Of a DNA stretch of 39,247 bases, positions 32,464-39,247 are shown piece after piece. Source of the DNA: Sphingopyxis sp. H050 (GTDB lineage: Bacteria; Pseudomonadota; Alphaproteobacteria; Sphingomonadales; Sphingomonadaceae). Position numbers and translations under genes: made by a program. The stretch lies in NCBI RefSeq assembly GCF_001468265.1, contig NZ_LNRZ01000017.1, positions 1 through 39,247 of the forward strand. Reading direction: 5' to 3'. The notes beneath the pieces are model-generated. The model was given only the letters and a program-made list of their open reading frames with translations, did no database searches and had not been told where the DNA came from. The first letter of the stretch is position 1; every line of letters starts with the position of its first letter.

Positions 32464-33659
32464 GCTGCAACACTCCCTGCCGTGTCAGATGACCGTCTCG
32501 AAATGCTCTTCGACGGCCACTGCTCGTGTATTTCGTTCAGAACTTCTCCGAAGACTGCGTTGAGATTGTCCCGGCAACGCTGGTAGGTTGCGTGCGCAGC
32601 TGAAGGCTTGCTTTCATAGATCGACCGGAATGCTTGAGTGGCATTCTTGATTTCCTCAGAAGCCAGAATTGGCTGATTCAGCAGGAAATTGGCATATGTG
32701 GCCTTCATCATCTTCCACATGTCGGCTTCACCTGGCTTGCTGGGGGTGTAGGCCGAGCAGACGACGCGAATGAACCCATAATCAACAGGCGTTCCGTGAT
32801 CCTCGAGGATCTCGATATTCTCGGCGATGGTGTCCATGAAATGGATGGTTGAAAGATAGTCGAGCTGCCTTGCCGGAACCGGGATGAGCATACCTGTTGC
32901 GGCGGCCATCACATTGAGGCCCAGGAACCCCATGGCCGGCGGAGGATCGAGCAAGACGACGTCGAAGTCCTTGATGATACTGTCGATGCCAATTCGGAGA
33001 CGCTGAAGTCCCTCGCGCACTGCTTGTCCGCCCTCCGTCAACGTTGCCGTGAGGTCCCACTCTGCATCCTGCAGGCCAAGGCTTGACGGCACTATTTTGA
33101 TTGTAGGCCAAGCGGTTTCTCGGATTGCCTTCCTGAAATCATCGAATGTACTGCGAGGCGACAGGAAGTTTCCTAAAGTCTCCTCTTCATCGATAAGTGC
33201 TTCGGGCTGGATGTCGAACATAGTTGTCGTTGACGCCTGCGGATCGCAGTCGATCACGAGAACGCTATATCCGTTCAGTGCGAGAAAATCGGCGAAATGC
33301 TTGGTAATCGTACTCTTGCCGACGCCGCCCTTGAAATTCTGCACGGCTACTACGACCGCATTCTCATGGGCTAGCTTGCCCGGATGAATGTTCAGCGCCT
33401 TGCGAATATGAGTAAGGTCTTCGAGCGTGTAATAGCGACGGCCATTGTTAAGCTGCTTCGGAGGCGCGAGACGTCCCTCCTTCTCTGCCTTGGCAAGCGC
33501 TTCAGGCGTTCTTCCGACCAATTCCGCTGCCGCCGTAGGCCCAAACGTGATATCCAGGACCTTGCGTTCATCAGGTTTGAACACCACAGCTTTGACCCGA
33601 TCGCGCATCATTTCGCAGGATCTGGTCATATTTCGCAGTGTGTTCACGGTGTAGGACAT
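32460..33659 (-). CDS. parA: Plasmid partitioning ATPase ParA (type Ia, with N-terminal DNA-binding domain)
   Basis: Walker-type ATPase of 399 residues that moves plasmid copies apart along the nucleoid. An N-terminal MerR-like helix-turn-helix (about 42-95: GPTAAAELVGRTPEALAKAEKEG...NNGRRYYTLEDLTHIR) marks it as the long type Ia form that usually also represses its own operon. The deviant Walker A FKGGVGKST, VLVIDCDPQAS, and DVVLLDPPPAMGFL follow. ATG 33659 is preferred over 33734 because it has AAAGG eight bases upstream and matches the family start MSYTVNTL. First gene of the parA-parB-repA unit. Confidence 0.9.
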   Translation of the reverse strand: MSYTVNTLRNMTRSCEMMRDRVKAVVFKPDERKVLDITFGPTAAAELVGRTPEALAKAEKEGRLAPPKQLNNGRRYYTLEDLTHIRKALNIHPGKLAHENAVVVAVQNFKGGVGKSTITKHFADFLALNGYSVLVIDCDPQASTTTMFDIQPEALIDEEETLGNFLSPRSTFDDFRKAIRETAWPTIKIVPSSLGLQDAEWDLTATLTEGGQAVREGLQRLRIGIDSIIKDFDVVLLDPPPAMGFLGLNVMAAATGMLIPVPARQLDYLSTIHFMDTIAENIEILEDHGTPVDYGFIRVVCSAYTPSKPGEADMWKMMKATYANFLLNQPILASEEIKNATQAFRSIYESKPSAAHATYQRCRDNLNAVFGEVLNEIHEQWPSKSISRRSSDTAGSVAA

Positions 33660-33704
33660 GCGTCTGCCTTTCGATGAATCGCAGTTCTGCGACCCAGTTC
33701 GTGT

Positions 33705-33734
33705 TTTATGATCATTTTCGGCGGTAGAAGTCAA
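33705..33734 (-). promoter_or_regulatory. Candidate promoter for parA-parB-repA
   Basis: On the minus strand TTGACT (33734-33729, five of six consensus bases) and CATAAA (33710-33705, four of six) are 18 bases apart, 46 bases before the parA start. An inverted repeat CGGGA/TCCCG (33746-33764) sits just upstream, a fit place for ParA autorepression. Confidence 0.4.
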
Positions 33735-33745
33735 ACCGATATCTT

Positions 33746-33819
33746 CGGGATGGTGCCGGTCCCGAATCCTCGTCGCTGCCGGGCACCCCTTGTCGCATAG
33801 CCCGTAGTGATCACGGGCT
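33746..33819. repeat. Cluster of inverted repeats between parA and the helicase gene
   Basis: CGGGA (33746-33750) pairs with TCCCG (33760-33764); GGTGCC (33752-33757) with GGCACC (33782-33787); and AGCCCGT (33799-33805) perfectly with ACGGGCT (33813-33819). Three overlapping dyads in 75 bases of a divergent promoter region suggest protein binding sites, for example ParA operators or a centromere. Confidence 0.4.
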
Positions 33820-33851
33820 CATAAACCCGAGGCGAGAGGGAAGGGGGATGA

Positions 33852-33875
33852 CCTGATGCGGTTCAGCATCAGGAG
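33852..33875 (+). promoter_or_regulatory. Hairpin covering the ribosome binding site of the helicase gene
   Basis: CCTGATGC (33852-33859) and GCATCAGG (33866-33873) make a perfect 8-base stem with loop GGTTCA. The Shine-Dalgarno AGGAG is 33871-33875, so its first three bases are locked in the stem, nine bases before the GTG start at 33882. Translation of the large helicase may be kept low or switched by this structure. Confidence 0.5.
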
Positions 33876-33881
33876 CAGACC

Positions 33882-36800
33882 GTGACCGACCTATTTGAAC
33901 AATCCAGCCAGAAGCTGGACGCAGCAATCACCGAAATCCAGAACGCCATCGCCACCGGAATGGCGAACAAACAACGCCTGTTTGAGACGATGAGCCAGCT
34001 CTACGGGGAGGGCTCCGCAAACGGCGCCTGGAGCCAGAGGGACGCCTTTGACCTGCTCGAGGCGGCATTGACGCGCCACATGGCCGGACTCCTGAGCAAA
34101 CCTCAGATGCTGACCCAAATTTCGGAGATCAGCGCGCTTATCGAGGCGCTGCCGACACATACGGTCAGAAGTGAAAACCAGCTCAGGTACCAGCAATTCT
34201 CGACGCCCGCTGACCTCGCAGCGCTATCCGTGATTTTGGCGCAGCCGCTTGCAACCGATATCGTTCTTGAGCCGAGCGCCGGACATGGCGCTCTGGTGGC
34301 AACTTTGCCCGATGTCCGCGCATTGCATCTCAATGAGATCGATCCGCGCAGGCGGGAGAAGCTGGCTCTGCTGTTCCCCCAGGCCACCACCACGGGGATC
34401 GATGGAGCCATGCTGGCATCGCATCTCGACGCTGCTGTGCAGCCCAGCCTGATCCTGATGAACCCGCCGTTTTCCCGCTCAATGGGACGAGGAGCAGACG
34501 AGTTCGCGGCTGTGCGTCACCTGCGCGCTGCCATAACGCGGATAGGGCAGGGGGGGCGGATCGTCGCGATCATGCCGGACTGGTTCACGACGAGCGCGAA
34601 GCTTGCGAAAATCTACGACGACACCTTCGCCTCTTGCACGGTCCGCACATCAATCCGCCTCGATAAATGCTATCACAAGCAGGGCACTAGCGTGGCTGTG
34701 CGCTTGTACGTGATCGACAAGATCCCGGGGCAAACCAGACCAGCAGTTTTGGCGCGGGAAACGGTTGCAGACGTGGCGTCTGCGGTTCCAATCATCAAAC
34801 GCGTGACAGCCCAGCCCGACTGCGAACCGCGCGCGGTGCCGCCGAAAACAAAGCCGGGCGCGCTCTTCAAAGCCATGCGGGCAACGCCGATCACAAAGCC
34901 CGTCAAAGCGAGGGCAGCCCAAGCGCCCAAGATCGAAGCACTGGCGTTCAGTACCCTGGACAAGCCGCGCGTTCTCGGTGAGCAAAGCGGGGTCTACATC
35001 CCATACCGGCCAAGCCGGATCGACATTGTTGGTGCACGCGAGCATCCGACGCCGCTCGTCGAAAGCGTGGCCATGGGTTCGATCCCGGCACCGATCCCGG
35101 ATTATGTCCCGGCGCTGCAGGATCGGGTTTTGCAGGAAAGCCTGCTATCCGAGGCCCAGATCGAAACTGTCATCTATGCTGGGAACGCGTGGCAGCAGTA
35201 TCTGCCTGGCCAGTTCGTTCCGGCTGAAGAGGGCGTAGGCCTCCAACTCGACGAGCAAGGACGGGCCTATCGCAAAGGCTATTTCCTCGGCGATGGCACG
35301 GGGGCAGGGAAGGGCAGGCAGATCGCCGCCTGCATCCTTGATGGATGGCTTGCCGGACGCCGGAAGGCCATCTGGGTATCGAAGAACGAGAGTCTGCTCG
35401 AAGACGCGCGCCGCGACTGGAGTGCCATCGGCGGCCTTGCTGCCGACATTCAGCCGCTTTCGAACTGGAAGATCGATCAGGCGGTTCCGTTTCGCGAAGG
35501 AATCCTGTTCGTCACTTACCCGACCCTTCGGAGCCAGCGTCAGGATGCCACGCGCCTCAAGCAACTACTGGACTGGGCGGGCGAGGATTTCGACGGTGTC
35601 ATCGCCTTCGACGAGAGCCACGAGATGGGCGGGGTTGCGGGAGGCGAGGGCGCCCGGGGCACGAAAAGCGGATCCTTGCAGGGCATCGCCGGCGTACTGC
35701 TGCAAAACAATTTGCCCAATGCCCGGGTTATCTACGCCTCTGCAACCGGGGCCTCGGAGGTCAACAACCTTGCCTATGCCGTGCGGCTCGGTCTGTGGGG
35801 ACCGGGCACTGCGTTTGCCAACCGCGAAGATTTCATCAGCCAGATCAGGGCAGGGGGCATCGCAGCGATGGAACTCGTGTCGCGCGACCTCAAGGCACTC
35901 GGGCTCTATCAGGCGCGCGCGCTCAGCTTTGCAGGGGTCGAATACGACATCCTGAAGCATGATCTGACCGCCGAGCAGATCGCGGTCTATGATACTTATG
36001 CGGATGCCTGGGCGATCATCCATCAGAACATGGAGGAAGCGCTGGAGCTCACCGGCGTGGTCGATGAAATCGGCGGCGCAACGCTCAACAGCGGCGCAAA
36101 AGCTGCGGCACGCAGCCGGTTTGAAAGCACCAAGCAGCGGTTCTTCAACCAGCTGCTGCTGTCGATGAAGCTGCCAACGCTGATCGCTGCCATCAATCAT
36201 CATCTGGACCGGGACGAGGTGGTGGTGGTTCAGCTGGTCTCGACTGCCGAAAGCATCCTCGATCGCCGTCTCGACAGCCTTTCGCCAGAAGAGCGCGCGG
36301 AGCTCGACCTCGACCTCAGCCCGCTCGACGCTGTGATCGAGTACCTCGAACGCGCCTTCCCCACGCAACAGATGCAGGTATTCGTCGATGATACCGGCAC
36401 CCAGCGCTCTGCACCGATGTTCGACGAGGAAGGCCGTCCCGTCCACAACCAGACTGCGATCGCCCGCCGCGGCGAGATGATCGAGCACCTGTGCGCCATG
36501 CCGCCGATCAAGCCAGCGCTGGACGGGATCATCGAGCACTATGGCCCGGAGAAAGTCGCCGAGGTGACCGGGCGCAGCAAGCGGCTCATAACCCAGAGCG
36601 ACGGGCAGCAGCGGCTCGAGACCCGCTCGCCGCGGACGAACCAGTCCGAGACCGACCAGTTCATGGATGGCAGGAAGCCGATCCTGGTCTTCAGTGATGC
36701 GGGCGGCACCGGGCGGTCCTATCACGCCAGCCTCGATGCAACTTGCCAGAAGCGGCGCATCCACTTCCTGCTGGAGCCTGGATGGCGAGCCGACCGGGCC

Positions 36801-38099
36801 ATCCAGGGGCTGGGCCGAACGCACCGGACGCATCAAGCCAACACGCCGCTGTTCCGGCCTGTGACCACGAACTGCAAGGGGGAACTGCGGTTCACCAGCA
36901 CCATTGCGCGCAGGCTCGATAGCCTCGGCGCGCTTACTCGGGGCCAACGCCAGACGGGCGGGCAGAACCTGTTTGACCCTGCCGACAATCTCGAGAGCGA
37001 ATATGCCAAGGCGGCCCTCTCGACATGGTTTGCCTTGCTGGCGGACGGCAAGCTCAAGAGCGCTACGCTGATCGATTTTCAGCGCCGCAGTGGGCTCAAG
37101 ATCGTCTCCGACGATGGCGTGCTCGAAGAGGACCTTCCGCCGATCCAGCGCTGGCTCAATCGCATCCTCGCGCTGCCGATCGGGATGCAGAATGCGATCT
37201 TCGAGGAGTTTCTGGGGTTGGTCGAAGCGCGGGTGTCAGCAGCGCGCGAGGCCGGATCGCTCGATGTTGGCGTCGAAACCCTGCGGGTTGAACAGGCCGA
37301 TATTGTCGAGGACATAGTCCTTCGGACCGATGAGCGAACCGGCGCCACGTCGCATTTGCTGCAGCTAGCCCTCAAGACCAGAGCACGGCCGATCTCGCTT
37401 GAGCGTGTCCTTGAGCGCCGCGACTATGCCGACGGCTGCATTCTGCTCCACAATATCAAGAGCGGGAAGGCGGCCTTGGCCGAACCTTCGCGGCACTTCA
37501 TGACAGAACAGGGGGATTTGATCCGGCGGGTTATCCTCCACCGTCCGCTTCGCCGCGAATACCACCACTTCGATGACCTCGCCGAATCCGCATGGGAGGA
37601 AGTCCCGCGCAGGACCTTCGAGAAGCTGTGGCAAAGCGAGGTTGCGGAGCTTGCCGAACGGCTAACGACGGAGACCGTGTACCTTGCGACCGGACTTCTC
37701 CTGCCGATCTGGTCGAGCCTGCCTATCGACTATCTGGAGGTCCGGCGGATCGTGGACGAAGAGGGCAGAAGCTGGCTCGGCCGTATGGTCCACGAACTCG
37801 ACGTGGCGAAGCTGCTCGAGAAATTCGACATTGCCTCCACCGTTGAACTCAGCCCGGAAATGATCATCAGGTCGCTCGGCGAAGGCCGGACAGTCCCGAT
37901 CAATCAGCCCTTCGAGGCGACCTTGAAATGCTCCCGCGTGGCAGGCGAGCAGCGCTATGAAATCGTGGGGGTCCCGCCTGAACAGCTGCCTTGGCTCAAG
38001 AGCATCGGCTGCTTTACGGAAATCATTGCGTTTCGCACACGGGTGTTCATCCCGACAAAGGCAGCGCTGTCGGTCATAGGCGCGATGTTTCGAGCATGA
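33882..38099 (+). CDS. DNA methyltransferase / strawberry-notch helicase fusion (DarB-like)
   Basis: A 1405-residue protein with two enzymatic parts. The N-terminal adenine-methyltransferase-like domain (about 100-290) has QFSTPADLAALS, motif I VLEPSAGHGALVA (about 128-140) and the catalytic NPPF (194-197). The superfamily 2 strawberry-notch helicase follows: P-loop LGDGTGAGKGRQ (about 469-480), the DExH-type box AFDESH (575-580), ASATGASEVNNL (about 619-630), then the C-terminal half with FSDAGGTGRSYHASL (about 935) and GLGRTHRTHQ (about 975). The same pairing occurs in phage P1 DarB, which protects incoming DNA from restriction; relatives sit on many plasmids. A role in escaping host defence during transfer is inferred. 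The start is GTG 33882, behind an SD-masking hairpin, divergent from parA. Confidence 0.88.
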   Translation: MTDLFEQSSQKLDAAITEIQNAIATGMANKQRLFETMSQLYGEGSANGAWSQRDAFDLLEAALTRHMAGLLSKPQMLTQISEISALIEALPTHTVRSENQLRYQQFSTPADLAALSVILAQPLATDIVLEPSAGHGALVATLPDVRALHLNEIDPRRREKLALLFPQATTTGIDGAMLASHLDAAVQPSLILMNPPFSRSMGRGADEFAAVRHLRAAITRIGQGGRIVAIMPDWFTTSAKLAKIYDDTFASCTVRTSIRLDKCYHKQGTSVAVRLYVIDKIPGQTRPAVLARETVADVASAVPIIKRVTAQPDCEPRAVPPKTKPGALFKAMRATPITKPVKARAAQAPKIEALAFSTLDKPRVLGEQSGVYIPYRPSRIDIVGAREHPTPLVESVAMGSIPAPIPDYVPALQDRVLQESLLSEAQIETVIYAGNAWQQYLPGQFVPAEEGVGLQLDEQGRAYRKGYFLGDGTGAGKGRQIAACILDGWLAGRRKAIWVSKNESLLEDARRDWSAIGGLAADIQPLSNWKIDQAVPFREGILFVTYPTLRSQRQDATRLKQLLDWAGEDFDGVIAFDESHEMGGVAGGEGARGTKSGSLQGIAGVLLQNNLPNARVIYASATGASEVNNLAYAVRLGLWGPGTAFANREDFISQIRAGGIAAMELVSRDLKALGLYQARALSFAGVEYDILKHDLTAEQIAVYDTYADAWAIIHQNMEEALELTGVVDEIGGATLNSGAKAAARSRFESTKQRFFNQLLLSMKLPTLIAAINHHLDRDEVVVVQLVSTAESILDRRLDSLSPEERAELDLDLSPLDAVIEYLERAFPTQQMQVFVDDTGTQRSAPMFDEEGRPVHNQTAIARRGEMIEHLCAMPPIKPALDGIIEHYGPEKVAEVTGRSKRLITQSDGQQRLETRSPRTNQSETDQFMDGRKPILVFSDAGGTGRSYHASLDATCQKRRIHFLLEPGWRADRAIQGLGRTHRTHQANTPLFRPVTTNCKGELRFTSTIARRLDSLGALTRGQRQTGGQNLFDPADNLESEYAKAALSTWFALLADGKLKSATLIDFQRRSGLKIVSDDGVLEEDLPPIQRWLNRILALPIGMQNAIFEEFLGLVEARVSAAREAGSLDVGVETLRVEQADIVEDIVLRTDERTGATSHLLQLALKTRARPISLERVLERRDYADGCILLHNIKSGKAALAEPSRHFMTEQGDLIRRVILHRPLRREYHHFDDLAESAWEEVPRRTFEKLWQSEVAELAERLTTETVYLATGLLLPIWSSLPIDYLEVRRIVDEEGRSWLGRMVHELDVAKLLEKFDIASTVELSPEMIIRSLGEGRTVPINQPFEATLKCSRVAGEQRYEIVGVPPEQLPWLKSIGCFTEIIAFRTRVFIPTKAALSVIGAMFRA

Positions 38100-38284
38100 T
38101 GAAAAGCAATGCTGGGAACATCGATGCCGGAGCCCTGACGTCCCACGGTTTTCCTCTTGGTCTGCACTATCTGTGCAGCATGGAAGGCCACGAAGTGGGG
38201 CATTCCTGTCAGTGTCGGTGGCGTTTGCTAGCAACGGCTCGCGCCAGAATCAGATGTTTCCTGCTTGTTCGCAACGACGAGTGA
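38096..38284 (+). CDS. Possible small ORF coupled to the helicase gene
   Basis: A 62-codon frame beginning with ATG-ATG in an ATGA overlap with the helicase stop. It encodes a Cys/His-containing, basic-ended peptide (CSMEGHEVGHSCQCRWR) that I do not recognise. The overlap is the only support; there may be no real gene, and codon use is not distinctive. The rest of the gap to 38413 shows nothing else. Confidence 0.25.
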   Translation: MMKSNAGNIDAGALTSHGFPLGLHYLCSMEGHEVGHSCQCRWRLLATARARIRCFLLVRNDE

Positions 38285-38413
38285 GGCTGGCCGGTTGGGG
38301 AGGGCGACAGTGCTCGTAGCACCCTCGGCGCAGCCGAAGCCGATCAGCTTCGACAGTTCGGGTCAGTCGAGTGGATGGAGTCAGCGACGTGACCGCATCA
38401 CCGACACCGCTGC

Positions 38414-39115
38414 CTACTTCTTTCTCAGCGTCAGGGTGTTCGGCCCCAAAGCCTTTGCAGGTACGGCAGGCGGTACCTGAACTGGCGTGGCCCCCGCCGC
38501 TACAGCGGTCTGCGCAGGTCCGAACGCAGCGCCCAGAACCTTTTGCACTACCGCGAAGATCGCGGTCAGATCGTGCGGCTCTACCTTGGGAAAGACAGCC
38601 TTCCCATTGTGGACCAATGGGCGGAGGCGGTTGATGTTGACCGTGTAGAGATGGTCGCAGACGACATAGGCGATCCGCCCTGCAGCCTGCCCTTTGGGAT
38701 TGGGATTCCTGGAGAGCTGATGAAAGTTCGTCCCCGCTTTCTGCTGCGCGCTCGTAACGGGCAGGATAATGCAGGTGTCGTGTAGCGAATTGGCCGCGCG
38801 AATAACAATGCCAGGGTGCTCTTTCACGAACTCGGGCGCATAAGCGTCGTGCGGAAAATCGATCCAATACATTTGGCCCATGCGCGGTCGGCTTACGATA
38901 CGCCGTTCGCGGCGGCTGATTGGCACATAGCCCGCTTTGATGATCTCATGATGCAACGGAAAAGGATGCCCGGCTTCCGTCAGTAAATGGGCCACGTCCG
39001 GCATGTTTGTGAAATCGATCGGCACATAGCCCTGTGCCAGCAACTCTTCGTCTGTCGGGATTGGCACATAGCCCGCTGCAAGCAGTTCGGCCTCGGTCGG
39101 GAACGGCACTTCCAT
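38414..39115 (-). CDS. PemK/MazF-like protein with N-terminal GYVPI repeats
   Basis: A 233-residue protein. Residues about 80-190 look like a PemK/MazF-type fold: GQMYWIDFPHDAY, EHPGIVIRAANSLHDTCIILPVTS, then RIAYVVCDHLYTVNINRLRPL. That family includes ribonuclease toxins. The first 70 residues carry three short repeats, AELLAAGYVPIP, EELLAQGYVPID and HEIIKAGYVPIS, a feature I do not know from standard toxins. The C-terminal tail is Ala/Pro-rich and ends in ALGPNTLTLRKK. No antitoxin gene is visible: upstream lies the probable IS at the right edge. It may be an orphan toxin, a neutralised relative, or a plasmid maintenance factor. The ATG at 39115 lacks a clear ribosome binding site. Confidence 0.7.
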   Translation of the reverse strand: MEVPFPTEAELLAAGYVPIPTDEELLAQGYVPIDFTNMPDVAHLLTEAGHPFPLHHEIIKAGYVPISRRERRIVSRPRMGQMYWIDFPHDAYAPEFVKEHPGIVIRAANSLHDTCIILPVTSAQQKAGTNFHQLSRNPNPKGQAAGRIAYVVCDHLYTVNINRLRPLVHNGKAVFPKVEPHDLTAIFAVVQKVLGAAFGPAQTAVAAGATPVQVPPAVPAKALGPNTLTLRKK

Positions 39116-39152
39116 AGTCGGCTGATCATCTGAATTGTCGTCATTCGGTGAG

Positions 39153-39247
39153 GATCAGCGTGCAATAGGCACCCCCTTCGTGGGGTGATCGGCGTGCAAA
39201 AAGGACCCCTTCATCCCGGGGATTTAGTCGGCCGACTGGTTTTGATC
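39153..39247 (+). mobile_element. Probable IS21-family terminal repeats at the right edge
   Basis: Two related direct repeats 34 bases apart: GATCAGCGTGCAATAGGCAC at 39153-39172 followed by CCCCTTC, and GATCGGCGTGCAAAAAGGAC at 39187-39206 followed by CCCTTCA. Multiple near-identical terminal repeats of this kind precede the istA gene in IS21-family elements. No transposase codons are within the window. The family call is from memory of such ends. Confidence 0.4.

Noticed and set aside
35565..36947. 460-codon minus-strand frame opposite the helicase gene
   Set aside because: Shadow of the DarB-like gene; the plus strand carries continuous helicase motifs over the same bases.
1..39247. CRISPR arrays, tRNA and rRNA genes
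   Set aside because: No regularly spaced identical repeats with spacers and no cloverleaf or rRNA segments were seen; the only phased repeats are the 22-base iterons, which have no unique spacers.

Overview
This 39.2 kb window looks like part of a large plasmid from a sphingomonad-type alphaproteobacterium (Novosphingobium/Sphingobium/Sphingopyxis-like). The reasons are a high-GC, aerobic, Pseudomonas denitrificans-type cobalamin (vitamin B12) pathway, the style of the TonB-dependent receptor, and a parA-parB-RPA-type replication module of the kind found on sphingomonad megaplasmids. Both edges run into sequences that look like insertion-sequence ends, so the window may be a contig that stops at repeats.

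Layout. (1) At 1-102 there is a probable IS end reading leftward. It abuts the 3' remnant of a TonB-dependent receptor (103-744), followed by a tightly coupled B12 uptake set: btuF, btuC, btuD and an uncharacterised fourth gene (744-4388). (2) A cobalamin riboswitch (about 4493-4697) has a long leader containing a stem that may mask the first ribosome binding site. It controls a 21 kb biosynthetic operon (4890-26224): cobW, cobN, cobG, cobH, cobI, cobJ, [cobK on the opposite strand], cobL, cobE, cobM, cobB, cobA, cobF, cobO, bluB, a DUF1636 gene, cobT(=cobU), a histidine phosphatase, cobS(=cobV), a CobD/CobC decarboxylase, cbiB, cobQ, cobU(=cobP). Most junctions are ATGA/GTGA overlaps, so translation is probably coupled from end to end. 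(3) A convergent tyrosine recombinase (26584-27594, minus), a divergent unknown protein with a C-terminal winged-helix-like region, and a small WGR-domain protein follow. (4) The plasmid core has a 1 kb non-coding origin candidate (29002-30014) with four iteron-like repeats spaced exactly 22 bp apart, further copies and a DnaA-box-like site. Next come repA (RPA family), parB and parA on the minus strand, with an 18-bp perfect palindrome between parB and repA. (5) Divergent from parA is a 1405-residue methyltransferase/strawberry-notch helicase fusion resembling phage P1 DarB. A possible small coupled ORF, an orphan PemK/MazF-like protein with N-terminal GYVPI repeats, and IS21-like terminal repeats at the right edge follow it.

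How it works together. CobA, I, G, J, M, F, K, L, H and B convert uroporphyrinogen III to hydrogenobyrinic acid a,c-diamide. CobN (with CobW) inserts cobalt, CobO adenosylates, CobQ amidates and CbiB attaches the aminopropanol arm. CobU, CobS, CobT, BluB and the phosphatase build and attach the lower ligand. The cobaltochelatase partners CobS/CobT (chelatase sense) and a cobalt importer are not in the window and must lie elsewhere. The plasmid therefore carries nearly the whole pathway but depends on other loci for cobalt insertion.
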